From Cruorifilaria tuberocauda (lineage: Eukaryota > Nematoda > Chromadorea > Rhabditida > Onchocercidae), in NCBI GenBank assembly GCA_013365365.1, contig JABVXU010000220.1, positions 1-64,000 of the forward strand: DNA of 64,000 bases, given 5' to 3'. The notes below the pieces were generated by a model that searched no databases, had not been told where the DNA came from, and saw only the letters and a program-made list of their open reading frames with translations. The position numbers were made by a program, and so were the translations under genes. Below are positions 54,117 through 64,000 of the stretch, piece after piece. Position 1 is the first letter of the stretch. Every line of letters starts with the position of its first letter.

Positions 54117-56553
54117 GCATTGTTTCATTATTTGTTGGCACAATTTGTGTACCAAAACAACAAGTTCTTCACATATGATATAAAAGATATGTAAAGTAAT
54201 ACAGCAATGAAGCACATGAAATCAGTATAAGAACGTATAAACACGTAGAATTTGGATAAGTAAATGCATGGAACTTTATCTCTCATTTATCACAAATTAA
54301 AATGAGGAAGATGGTAAACGATAAATGTTAATTTTTGTCTTTGACCCAAATTATGATGAATAAAGCAGAATTTATGCTGCCCGAAAAATAGTAATCTCTT
54401 CCATTGTTTTAATAATATTATCCAAACTCATAATTTAATTTAAAAAATTCTAAATGACTCAAAAACGCATTTGTTGTTCTTTAAAATAAAGAAAAAAGAA
54501 AAATGTTCAGCCTTTATTAAGGAGTTAGTATTTATTAGAGTAAATTTACATCATACTTGTAATTTACTAACAATTATTTCATGATTAAGTGATAACAGTT
54601 AAAATATTTTAGGTAAAAAGAAAAAAACAATCAAAAAAGCAACAAAAGTGTAAATTTGTAAAGTTAAAGACATGAAAAAAAGTAACTTTGATTCAGTTCG
54701 GATTACATGCATTTCATACGACCTGAAATATTTCATAGGTCAGATCCTTGTCGGACTTGCTACTTAAGTTTCTAACTATCTTATACTTGTTTTCATAGAG
54801 AATGAATTAAGCAACTGGAAAATGTTGTTATTATTTTCTTGACCAGCAAATAGTCCACATATCAGGAATTTGCTACACACAACCGGAAGATCCTATTCTC
54901 TTTAAATTCCCATTAAATTCAAAACACAATAGAAAAAATCTAAAAAATTAAACACTTACTGTATACAATCTGATTGAAACTACGATTGAAATGCTCAATA
55001 GTTTCGATCGATTTCAATTCATTGTTTCCGGAATATGAATGCAGTTGTAATTGGCGCTGTCAACAAAAAATAAATCGATACTTTTTTTCCATGAATTATA
55101 TATAAAATAGGGGTTCAAAGGTCGGATTTCCATATCTTTTCTTCCTCTCTTTCATATTTGTACCAATTAGCTTCTGGCTTCCGTTTTTTCTACATACGAA
55201 AGCGATAGTCTCAGCTATAATATTAATATGATAAAGATAAAGAGAACAATGTCCATAGTTAGTTGAATTGAACACACTGAAATAGCAATTTCATATCGCT
55301 CATTTAATAAAGTTAAAATTTGAAGTATTTCTATTTGTTCAAATGAAAAGTTTCTTCAAATTTTTATCATCGATTAAAATATTCAAACAAAACCATTAAT
55401 GTCTTACACATTTAAGAACGAACAGAACATAACAAATAAAAGTTACGGTAAATGGATAGAAATAAAAGTGTCGGAGATACTTTTAATACTCTTCAATATA
55501 CTACGACCTTCTACTCTCTTTCTTCTAAGATTTTCTTATCACATCATTTGAAAAATATCAGTACTATAAAATTTCCAAATAAATAATTTAATCTGGTTTA
55601 ATTCTGAAAATCATTTGTTCCTCATTGGTATTGATCGAATTTTCGTAAATCATTGGATAGGAATAACAGTTAATATTTCTGTATCAAATCTTACTTTATC
55701 ATTATAGGTCATTGGATAGGTAATGCGAAAAGTTAAAGTAAATCTTCTTTTATACAAAAATTTGTACTTACTATTTTGGTAGAACACAATAAACTGTGTA
55801 GATTTTTGTCGCGCAACATTCCTTCAATGTGACCCAATGACCTTCACAATCAGCAAAAATTTCAACCTGTTCTTCGAACCATTACAAGAAAAATTTGTAC
55901 GACAATGACCCGTAGATGACGTCATACTAATTAACTGGAATAACAAAGCAATTCATCAAACATTCAAATGTGCGATTAGAAGAAGCTATCATATACGTGA
56001 ATTATGATAAACCTGTTTGGAACATGGATAATTCTAATCATCACAAATCATTTAAATTATTAATTTTTGAAAAAATTTTGATTTTAAATTCTTAGAAATT
56101 CATTTTCTAATTTTTTTTTTGAAAGATTTCTCAAAAAAATGCCAACAAAATCGTTTTCATCAAACTAATTGAAAATGGAATTCAACGATTGTATTAAACT
56201 TAAAAATATCTCTCATGAAATCATTCAATCAGTAAAAATTTCATATGGAATAGTTTATTGCTTAAAATTTTAGAGCTTATATAAGACAAACTTAAAATTC
56301 AAAACAAAATGATTTTCAGTAATAATGCTAAACAAAAATTTCATAAAAATTGATACTAAGAAAACTTTTTTCTTCTTTTTCCTCTATCGATAATTTCTTC
56401 TTATCAATGAATTTTCATGCAATATGATGTGTATCTATCTAATCAATATCTATCTCATTGAATTTTTCACTCGATTACGTGTAAACATCAGTTATTAATT
56501 CACTTCCCTATCATCGCAGGTGGTCATTATCATCTCTTATCCAACTTTAATTC

Positions 56554-56590
56554 CTGTTGTTGTTGTTGTTGTTGCTGTTGCTGTTGTTGC
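56554..56590. repeat. Trinucleotide run (GTT/GCT)n
   Basis: GTT units interspersed with GCT. It lies in no ORF of note and is treated as a simple repeat. Confidence 0.85.
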
Positions 56591-56674
56591 TCATTGCTAT
56601 TGTTATTAGTGCATAGCATTTGGTCGAATTGAATTTTACTGTAAACTAATTCAAGGTCTCATCTTCTCAATTCC

Positions 56675-56677
<3 letters not shown>

Positions 56678-56706
<29 letters not shown>

Positions 56707-56716
56707 TTCTCTCCCT
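56678..56716. repeat. TC-rich microsatellite
   Basis: TC dinucleotide run with a few TTC interruptions. Confidence 0.85.
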
Positions 56717-58068
56717 TTGCCATCTATTAATCTTACTTTTTCTACATTTCTTCATTGAAGCAAACAATTCATTCAAAATTAATTCATTTTTCAACATTCT
56801 TTTTCAGTGCAATCCACTTTTTCCAACGCTTTTACCTTTTTAATTTTCATTTTCCATGTCATTTTTTGCAATGAATTAATTATTCGTATCATCCCATCTC
56901 TTCCTGCAATCTTTCCATGTCAAACTGTTTCATTTATCATATTCTTGAAAATTTCTCAACGATATTGTCGATATCATATCATAGTTAAATGATTATCTCA
57001 TCATTATCTATACAAAAGCAGCGAATAATCATCCATCATTTCTTCCCTCAATTTTTTTGGCATAAAATAAAATTGCCAATACAGTTATTTAATCTCGAGT
57101 TAATTGTTCTTAATATTATTATCATCGGTAATTGATTACTCAAACTAATCATTGATTATTTTAATGATCGAAATTAACGGGGAAATTCTTAGCAATTTAT
57201 TTTATAATTTTTGTAAATTTTCGTAAATTAGAGATATAATCGTGTGAAATAGAAAATAGCAACGATAAATAAAGCCTCAGGCATATTATTCTTAGCCAAC
57301 AGATGAATTAATTTCATTTCATTTATTGAATTATTTTTAATTATTTAAGATGGAATTTGCTTGATTGCTACCACTTTTTTCTTTTTTGTTCGATAATTTC
57401 TACAATACATATTGAAATACATTTCGATCGATTATTTTAGAGAAATTATTTTCAAAAAAAGTAGAAATTATCAAACAAATTGCCTTTGAAATTAAAAAAT
57501 AGTTCAATGCACTTCAATACGCATTGTAATAATAAATCAAAAAGCGAGGAGAGAAAACGGGAAAGCTCGGGAGAAGAAATGGGAAAATGAAGAGACGGGA
57601 AAGAGCGGGGGAAGAAAATTCGAAAAAGTTTTTTATTTCCATCAATTTGTTGTACACGCAAACAACAATAATAAACGGAAAGCAAGCTGAAAATAGGCAT
57701 AATGACTAACATCAGCCAATATTATTCTCTTCATTAATTATCTATTCAAATCTTATTTTTTGGTTTTAGAACTAATTTGATTTGCGCTCTGCATATTACT
57801 GTATAACCTGTTGATTATTCCGTATAATACAGCGTTTCTAATCCCGTTCCTGATCACAATCCTGATCAATCAATTTCTCAAAACTAACCGGAAAAAAACA
57901 AGGAAAAATCATAAATCCCAATATAAATTATTATTCCTAACGGTATAGCATATCACCCAGACTTTCTTGAAAAGAGAAAAAAATGATGGGATTATATGAT
58001 CGGATAGTGTAATAATGATGATCATAGTGATATGAAACCGGTTTGCATCAGAATCAGCTTTACGGAAC

Positions 58069-58550
58069 ATGTTCCATCATACAACGGAATGGATGAATGA
58101 AATTAATGGCAGCACGGTGATGGATGACTGGGGCGGAAAGATGTTATGTTACATTTGGTCTCAACTATTCAAAAATTATTCATCCATGCATCATTTAGAA
58201 TTTATTGTTGATCAGGTGAGATATCGGGAAAAGGCAGGCATAGGTCAAATTTGATGAATAATTCCCAATTCATTAAATTACTATTCTCATAACTTCATAT
58301 ATTTTTTGTAATAAAAAAAACTGTTGTAGTAGAAAATGTACTTTTCCATTGATTAATTTCAAAAATGGATCAGCATTTGAACTTCTTGAAGCACTCTGAG
58401 CTTTGGAAGTTCCCATGCTACTATAATGCTCACTTATTATCGCATTTATCAATTCTTTCTCACATTGCAGCAGATCAATTACTTACTCCAGTATCTGTAA
58501 ATTATAACTTCTTATCAATCATTGCAAACAACAAAAGTGATCAGAAATGA
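58069..58550 (+). CDS. Weak candidate: hypothetical two-exon small protein
   Basis: Exon 1 would be 58069-58215, from an ATG to a strong donor (CAG followed by GTGAGA). Exon 2 would be 58374-58550, after an acceptor ATCAG and ending in TGA. The phases match (0/0) and give 107 aa. Composition is more balanced than that of random AT-rich ORFs, with Trp, Met, His and Cys. No signal peptide, membrane segment or known domain is visible. The 158-nt intron is of normal size. I do not recognise the product, and it may be a chance arrangement. Confidence 0.2.
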
Positions 58551-58682
58551 ATGGAAGAAATGATCACTAATGTTGAAATGACCACAGAGCACAATGGTAA
58601 TATAGTGCAACCAGTGATCATTCAATAATAAATTTATATTCAGCAAAGTTGCTGGAAAGACCAGTTTTGAAAATGAGAAATA

Positions 58683-59033
58683 TAGGATAGGATAGGGATA
58701 GAATAGAACAGAAATAGAATAGGATAGGAATAGAATAGGATAGGAATAGAATAGGATAGGAATAGAATAGAATAGAATAGGAATAGAATAGAATAGGAAT
58801 AGAATAGAATAGGAATAGAATAGAATAGGAATAAAACAGAATAGAATAGGAATAGAATAGAATGGGAATAGAATAGAATAGAATAGGAATAGAATAGAAT
58901 AGGAATAGAATAGAATAGGAATAGAATAGAATAGGAATAGAATAGAATAGGAATAGAATAGAAAAGGAATAGAATGGGAATAAAATAGAATAGAATAGGA
59001 ATAAAACAGAATAGAATAGGAATAGAATAGAAT
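58683..59033. repeat. Minisatellite of AATAG units (16-bp higher-order period)
   Basis: About 350 bp of AATAG pentamers in which every second or third unit has an extra G (AATAGG). The dominant higher-order unit is 16 bp, AGGAATAGAATAGAAT. A few variants (AAAACAG, GGGAATAG) occur. Strong purine strand bias. Confidence 0.95.
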
Positions 59034-59261
59034 TTAAAATGTGAAAGATTTAAGAAATGAAATTAATTAATAAATGGTTGTGTGGAGTAGAATGAAAGGT
59101 ATGGGAGGAGGATGAATTGTTTCCGTGTCAAACCTCTCCTCAAACTCTCTCTCTCTTTTCTGGGGCATTCACTTCTACCACCACTACTTTCATATATTTC
59201 TTCTCCTCTTCATCTACTTCCTTTTTTACTATTTTCTCAATTATCGATTTCCTTCACTGAT

Positions 59262-59450
59262 TTTTATCATCATTATCAACTTTATCATTATTGTTATCAT
59301 TCATTATTATTATTTTTTCATATTATTATTACTTATTATTGTCATTGTCATTAATTATCGTTATTATTATTATGATTATTACTATTAATTGTTATCATTG
59401 TCATTAAAATTTGTTACTGTTATTATTATTATTATTATTAATGTCATTTT
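59262..59450. repeat. ATT/ATC-rich trinucleotide repeat region
   Basis: Degenerate TTA/TCA trinucleotide array including a clean ATT run near 59420-59440. Confidence 0.8.
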
Positions 59451-59577
59451 TAAAATCATAACAATATAGTTAATCTTGATCATTTCTCATGTTAATTTTC
59501 ATGTCTTGATCATGTTAGTCGTGATCTTTAATATTAGTAATAATTATAAAATAATATATATACATATATATATATAT

Positions 59578-59605
59578 ATCTCCTTATATATATATATAAG
59601 GAGAT
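59578..59605. repeat. Perfect 28-bp palindrome
   Basis: ATCTCCTT (59578-59585), twelve bases of alternating AT, then AAGGAGAT (59598-59605): a perfect palindrome in a TA-rich run. It could extrude as a cruciform or mark a deletion hotspot. Confidence 0.9.
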
Positions 59606-60087
59606 TATGAAAGAGATTATGAGTGAAATAAGTTGAGATAAATTATCTTTCATTAACTCAAATTTTCGGCTAATTTTCCATAAGTCTTAGCTTATTTCAG
59701 TCTTAATTTAAATTTCAAATACAAATTCCAAAATTATCATTATTTTTTGTTTTCTCATTTTTTGGTTATTTCTTTTTGCTTTCTTGATGAAATATTGACA
59801 GATGTAAAAGAGAGGAAGTAAATGTAATTTGATCAATTAATTCATTGATAAAATGTCTATGCTATTAAGATTTAAGGTAGAATCTGGAATAGGTAAGCCA
59901 GAATCACAGATAAGCTTAACCTTCATAGTTTAATTGCAAGAAAGCAAACCACTGGAAAGATTTGAGCATTTTAGTTTAAATTCATCGATTATTAGTTGAT
60001 TTTTCTTTCAAAAATTGCAGCGTCAATCTGTCTGATGAAATGTTTTCATTTAATTAGCAAATTTAAATCTTTTTTTCAAGCAAACAG

Positions 60088-60619
60088 ATGGAACGCTTAA
60101 AGAAATTTTGGAGTGATATTGTTGGTAACGAAGTCGATTATTCACAATTCGAAACAAGGTACCGTTTTACATTTTAATTTAATGAATTTTGAGACAAAGA
60201 ACAATTAGAAATATTACCTGTTTTTTTTAAGACGGATATAGCTAGCGTTCTATATTTTTTTTGTTTTCTTAATTGAAAATTGAAAAATGGAGGAATGGAT
60301 TTCGGATATCTCTGCAATGATAGTATCATTCGGAAAGTGAAGCAATTTAAGGGCAGTTCGGGAAAAGTACTTATTCAAAAATGCAGAAAATGCGGAAAGA
60401 TATTGAAAATTCAGGAATGGTGATACGGACATCATTGTTTTCCGTGAGAAGTCTTCTAAGTTCATGCTATTTGGGACCAATATCCACGTCGTGTTGGGCG
60501 CAACGATCGCTGCAGCAATTGGTCTGATGGTGACAATTATATTTTGTATTATATACACATTTTACCATCATCGCGGACAGGGAAGAAATTATTTCATCGA
60601 TCATCTCGAACTAGGCTAG
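60088..60619 (+). CDS. Small single-pass membrane protein, unrecognised (91 aa)
   Basis: Exons 60088-60158 and 60415-60619 join in phase 2 with GT-AG. The protein starts MERLKKFWSDIVGNEVDYS, has a charged stretch (residues 24-39), one strong hydrophobic helix at about 49-73 (VLGATIAAAIGLMVTIIFCIIY), a His-His-Arg-Gly stop-transfer and a short tail ending DHLELG. There is no cleavable signal peptide, so it is a single-pass or signal-anchor protein. An acceptor-like CAAACAG sits directly before the ATG, as expected for SL trans-splicing. I do not recognise the family. An AATAAA at 60777-60782 follows, and the next membrane protein begins 295 bp after its stop, so the two may form an operon. Confidence 0.6.
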
Positions 60620-60776
60620 TCTTATAAATTCTTTTCTTCTTTTGATATGGAAACTTGCTTTCAGTGAAATGAAGAAACGTTCACCATGTTTTCTGTAAAT
60701 TTAGTTAGTGTAAAATATTATAAATTTTCTGTTAAAATATTTCACTTAATTAAATCGAACATATAACAAATAGATA

Positions 60777-60782
60777 AATAAA
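60777..60782 (+). terminator. Polyadenylation signal between the two small membrane-protein genes
   Basis: AATAAA about 160 nt after the stop of the 60088-60619 gene and about 104 nt before the acceptor of the next one. This fits nematode operon spacing. Confidence 0.5.
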
Positions 60783-60872
60783 AATTTTCTAGTAAATTGG
60801 TTGAAATATTTAATTAAGTCGTTATTTAATCATTTATTGATTGAGGAATTAAAAAATTTTTTTACAAATTTT

Positions 60873-60886
60873 TTTAAATTGTGCAG
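60873..60886 (+). promoter_or_regulatory. T-rich acceptor site (likely trans-splice site) of the second membrane-protein gene
   Basis: A T-rich tract ending TTGTGCAG stands 27 nt before the ATG at 60914. Confidence 0.45.
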
Positions 60887-60913
60887 ATTTCTCTTTCAAA
60901 TTATTTATTTAAT

Positions 60914-62322
60914 ATGAATTTTCAATTTTTAGTAGATTTAATATTTGCACTATTCTTCGGATTACCGTGCCATTATTTGCTATTTTACGGGATTCACCGG
61001 GAAAATAAAAGGTACCTGACACCATTTCTCATCTTCTATTGCACTAATTTTGTCCTCAACGTTATTTTTTCATCAATCACCGTTATTGCTACCATAATGG
61101 ATGCTCGACAATTGCTTCATGGTCAACTACTTTATGATTTCGGTTGGATTGTTTTCCAGGTAAGGTAATTTACATATGCATTGCCAATTACGCTCATAAA
61201 TTAATTTAATAATTAATTTTTATATTTGTTCAGATTTTTTATAAAATTTTCCTTACAAAATATCGTATAGTAAATGCTGTTATAGCTTATTTGTTCAACA
61301 GTTAAAAATAATAATTAATTAATTGAATTTGTTGAAATATTATTGATTAAATTTTATTGCAGTTTGGCTTTACAATAGCTCAAGGTTTTGCCATTTACTT
61401 GGTATTACGATGTAAAAAATACTTGAATGCTAAAGAACACTGGAAGAAAATTTCGAATCAAGTAAGCATTTTCTAGCGTAATTATTATCACTATAATCAT
61501 TATGATTATCGTCACCGATATCATTGCAATATGATTATTATTTTTGTCACTGTTTGGTTTTAAATGGATAATTTGCACAATTGAAACTAAAAATTTTGGA
61601 ATCATGACATTTTTCAAAAATTTATCAAAAAATCAGGCTTCTCATTAACGCCTGAAATATGTTTCTGCAACATTAATTTCGAAACTAATCAGGATTTTAC
61701 ATTAAAGTAAATTACATTTGTAAATATTCTGACGATTAATTAATCATCATTAAAAATTCTCGTATCATCTGTAACATTGCAATTATTTCGATATTATCAT
61801 TTTCGGACTGAAAATAATTTAATTTAGACAAATACCCGCTAGACATAAAGGAAATTCCATTAAATACCCTTTTGACCAAAAACTGTCTTTACATTAAAAT
61901 TCGAAGAGATTTTATCAAATTAATGTCTCCATGTTGAATTCATCAAATTACTACTCATTGCAGGTTAATTTTAACAAATTATAGATGATGTCGTTTGTGA
62001 AATTTACAAATAATATCCTTGATTTAACATCTAGACATCCTTTTTATTTCTTATCCTAAATATTTTCATATAGATGATATTATTCATGAAATTCATTACT
62101 TTCCCTGAAGTGGTTTAAAATTTCAAATGTCAAAGAAATATTTAATTAAAAATGAGCAATTAAAAATAAGAGTGGAGATTGATTGATTTCATAATATTGT
62201 CGTTGACATATTCAATGATCCCTAATCAATAATGATGAATTAGTTTTCAGGAAGCAAATAATACGGATCATTCGATCATTGCTGATGGTGTCGTCGCGGA
62301 TTCATCTGTCATTGGTATTTGA
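60914..62322 (+). CDS. Small multi-pass membrane protein, unrecognised (138 aa)
   Basis: Exons 60914-61159, 61363-61461 and 62251-62322, all phase 0 with good GT-AG borders. Three hydrophobic helices are visible: about residues 5-27 (LVDLIFALFFGLPCHYLLFY), 37-60 (FLIFYCTNFVLNVIFSS) and 75-98 (FGWIVFQFGFTIAQGFAIYL). A basic segment (RCKKYLNAKEHWKK) and an acidic/Ser tail ending SSVIGI follow. The C-terminal VIGI could be a short binding motif, which is speculation. No family was recognised; the layout recalls small nematode-specific multi-span proteins. The start is the first ATG after the acceptor at 60886. An additional upstream exon cannot be ruled out. No AATAAA is seen close by; an ATTAAA near 62371 may serve. 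Confidence 0.65.
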
Positions 62323-64000
62323 AAATATACGAATGAATCAAGTTTTCTTTCCCTTTTCTGCAACATTGATGATTAAATATTTCATTAACAAATCATGATA
62401 ATCTGTATTGTTAATTCGTTTTCGACTGTACATTTGTGAAAATTTTGAAGGAGAGATGATTAAAGTTAGTGAATGTAAACAATACGCTTTGAATTTGGCT
62501 AATTAATGAAAAAAAAAACTTTTTTCATTTCTAAAAAGCTCTTTGCTAATGCTTACACGAATTGAACTGCTTTCTATCTAAGAAGCATATGTCTCTAATT
62601 CATTGAAAAAATGATTAATTAATTTTAATGATAAATGAAAAAGAATGAGTGCTGTAAGTATTCGATAAACGGTTTTTAATAAATAAGTAATATTTTAGAT
62701 ATTTAATGTCCTCTCGAATTGATATAAACGTTCATTTAGTTTAGATATGCAAAATGATCATTTAAGTATAATCGATATTAAGGTGCTAAAAAAGTTTCAG
62801 TAAAAATTAAAAAAAATTATTATATCAATTTTAAAATGTACTTATAAAATTAAATCCATCTTGTCATCATCACGTATACATATTCAAGGCAAAGTGTTGC
62901 TTAAATCATATAATCATATAATTTCTCCGTTTTCCGAAAACTAATTTGGCTTTGAAACAAGATTGAAATTTCTTATTTTCAATTTGAAATACAATCAGTT
63001 TTAAACAAAAAATGGGAATAAAGCAATTGAAGTGATGGAAGCGACACTGTAAATTGATCCTAAATGAAAAATCAGAATAATTTATCAAACCAGTACCGTT
63101 CCTGTTAAAAAGAAGAAATCCACTACGTACTTTCACTATTTTATTTGTTAAATCTTTTTTTTTACTTTAAATTATTTCTGACTTTTCAATTTCGATTTTA
63201 GTTATTTCCAGGAATTTTAGTTTGCAGTGTACAATTCGGAAAACAAACTGTTCATTATTTTATTTATTTGATCCAAAGTGTTTTTCGAACATTTAACGAA
63301 GAAGTGAAAATCTGTGCGAAGAAAAAAGATGAAAAATGTTTTCAGAGAAGTCAATTTACTCCATCACTTCTAACTTCGATCCTTTCTTCGTGTTTTTTCT
63401 TTACTTTTCAAAAAATATTCTATTTCTATAATTCATATCAAGAAATTTGTGCTTTTCCATAATATTCCAGCTTTATGTACATATGCAGATTTGAAAATAC
63501 TTTTTTAACTTTCTATAAAAATACGAATCCAAAACTAATATTTTTCTATATTTCATATAACATATATACAACTAAAAAATTGAACATATCAAATAATTTC
63601 ATGATGATAATTATGCATTTCTGTATGATCAGAAAGACCATAAAAGTTTAATATTACGGAGATATAAATTCCCCTTTTTCCGATATTAGTATCAGAAGAA
63701 TGATAAAGACATCAGACTTTTCCGGATCGTCTTTTAAACCTCATCAATCGTTAAACTCATGATCAACTGAATGGCGACAATGTGAACAACAGTTCATTAA
63801 TTACAATGATATCATACACGTCACCAATAAGAAAGGACAAGAACGGCGGAAAAAATCTCAGGCTTATCTGATGAACTGTGTCAAAAGTCGTCTACCTGTA
63901 ATGCATCAATTTTGTAGTTCATATTTGGTAATGAACGGCTAAATGCCACAGAATAAAGGAACGGAAAGAAGAAAATTTAAGAGAAAACGGAAAAAAAATA
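62323..64000. other. Intergenic, nothing recognised
   Basis: AT-rich DNA with short ORFs (62906-63136 minus, 63268-63462 plus) that show no domain, signal peptide with consistent splicing, or repeat structure. Confidence 0.6.

Larger units (their letters stand above)
53646..58068. other. Intergenic region downstream of kal-1
   Basis: About 4.4 kb without a supported gene. It holds the kal-1 3' UTR, a CG-rich triple repeat (54057-54116), a perfect CRE-type octamer TGACGTCA near 55917, a GTT/GCT trinucleotide run and a TC tract. ORFs such as 57452-57712 (minus) look like noncoding AT/GA-rich DNA. Confidence 0.6.
59034..60087. other. Intergenic, low-complexity
   Basis: Contains ATT/ATC trinucleotide-rich DNA and a TA palindrome. 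ORFs at 59112-59388 arise from these repeats (runs of Tyr, Ile, His and Leu) and are not called. The upstream control region of the gene at 60088 should lie here. Confidence 0.6.

Noticed and set aside
55917..55924. CRE octamer TGACGTCA
   Set aside because: A single 8-mer far from any supported start codon; expected by chance at this scale.
59112..59388. Overlapping 80-87 codon ORFs
   Set aside because: They are translations of CT and ATT repeats.

Overview
The window reads as nuclear DNA of a parasitic nematode, most likely a filarial worm. It is strongly AT-rich, has compact genes with GT-AG introns and long empty stretches, and carries an exact 22-nt copy of the nematode SL1 spliced leader at 320-341. 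Several start codons sit directly behind splice-acceptor-like sites, as expected for trans-spliced mRNAs. No bacterial, viral or Wolbachia-like coding block was recognised.

Layout. 1-4221: SL1 copy, then no convincing gene. 4222-12985 (minus): a gene of about 20 exons for a secreted protein with a signal peptide, an N-terminal region without an assigned domain and 13 tandem complement-control (CCP/sushi) domains. 12986-18993: empty. 18994-22757 (minus): 11 coding exons for the PP2A regulatory B55 subunit (sur-6 orthologue, 482 aa), with a possible 5' non-coding exon at 22993-23034. 23035-36823: about 14 kb without a supported gene, holding hairpin-forming inverted repeats, CT tracts and a small GC-rich patch. 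36824-53645 (plus): 12 exons for an anosmin-1/KAL-1 orthologue (787 aa; Cys-rich region, WAP domain, fibronectin III domains), with introns of 7.6 and 5.0 kb. 53646-60087: intergenic, with a 3 x 20-bp CG-rich repeat, a weak two-exon ORF, a 350-bp minisatellite and a perfect palindrome. 60088-62322 (plus): two small unrecognised membrane-protein genes whose spacing suggests an operon. 62323-64000: nothing recognised.

The recognised genes serve separate tasks: extracellular CCP protein (adhesion, matrix or host interface), PP2A targeting inside the cell, and KAL-1 in heparan-sulfate-dependent neuronal and epidermal morphogenesis. They do not form a single pathway. The most unusual items are the isolated SL1 copy, the CCP gene with an unresolved junction that may split it into two products, and the pair of orphan membrane proteins at the right end. 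All gene models were assembled by hand from ORFs, splice consensus and codon phase; no database search or RNA data were available.
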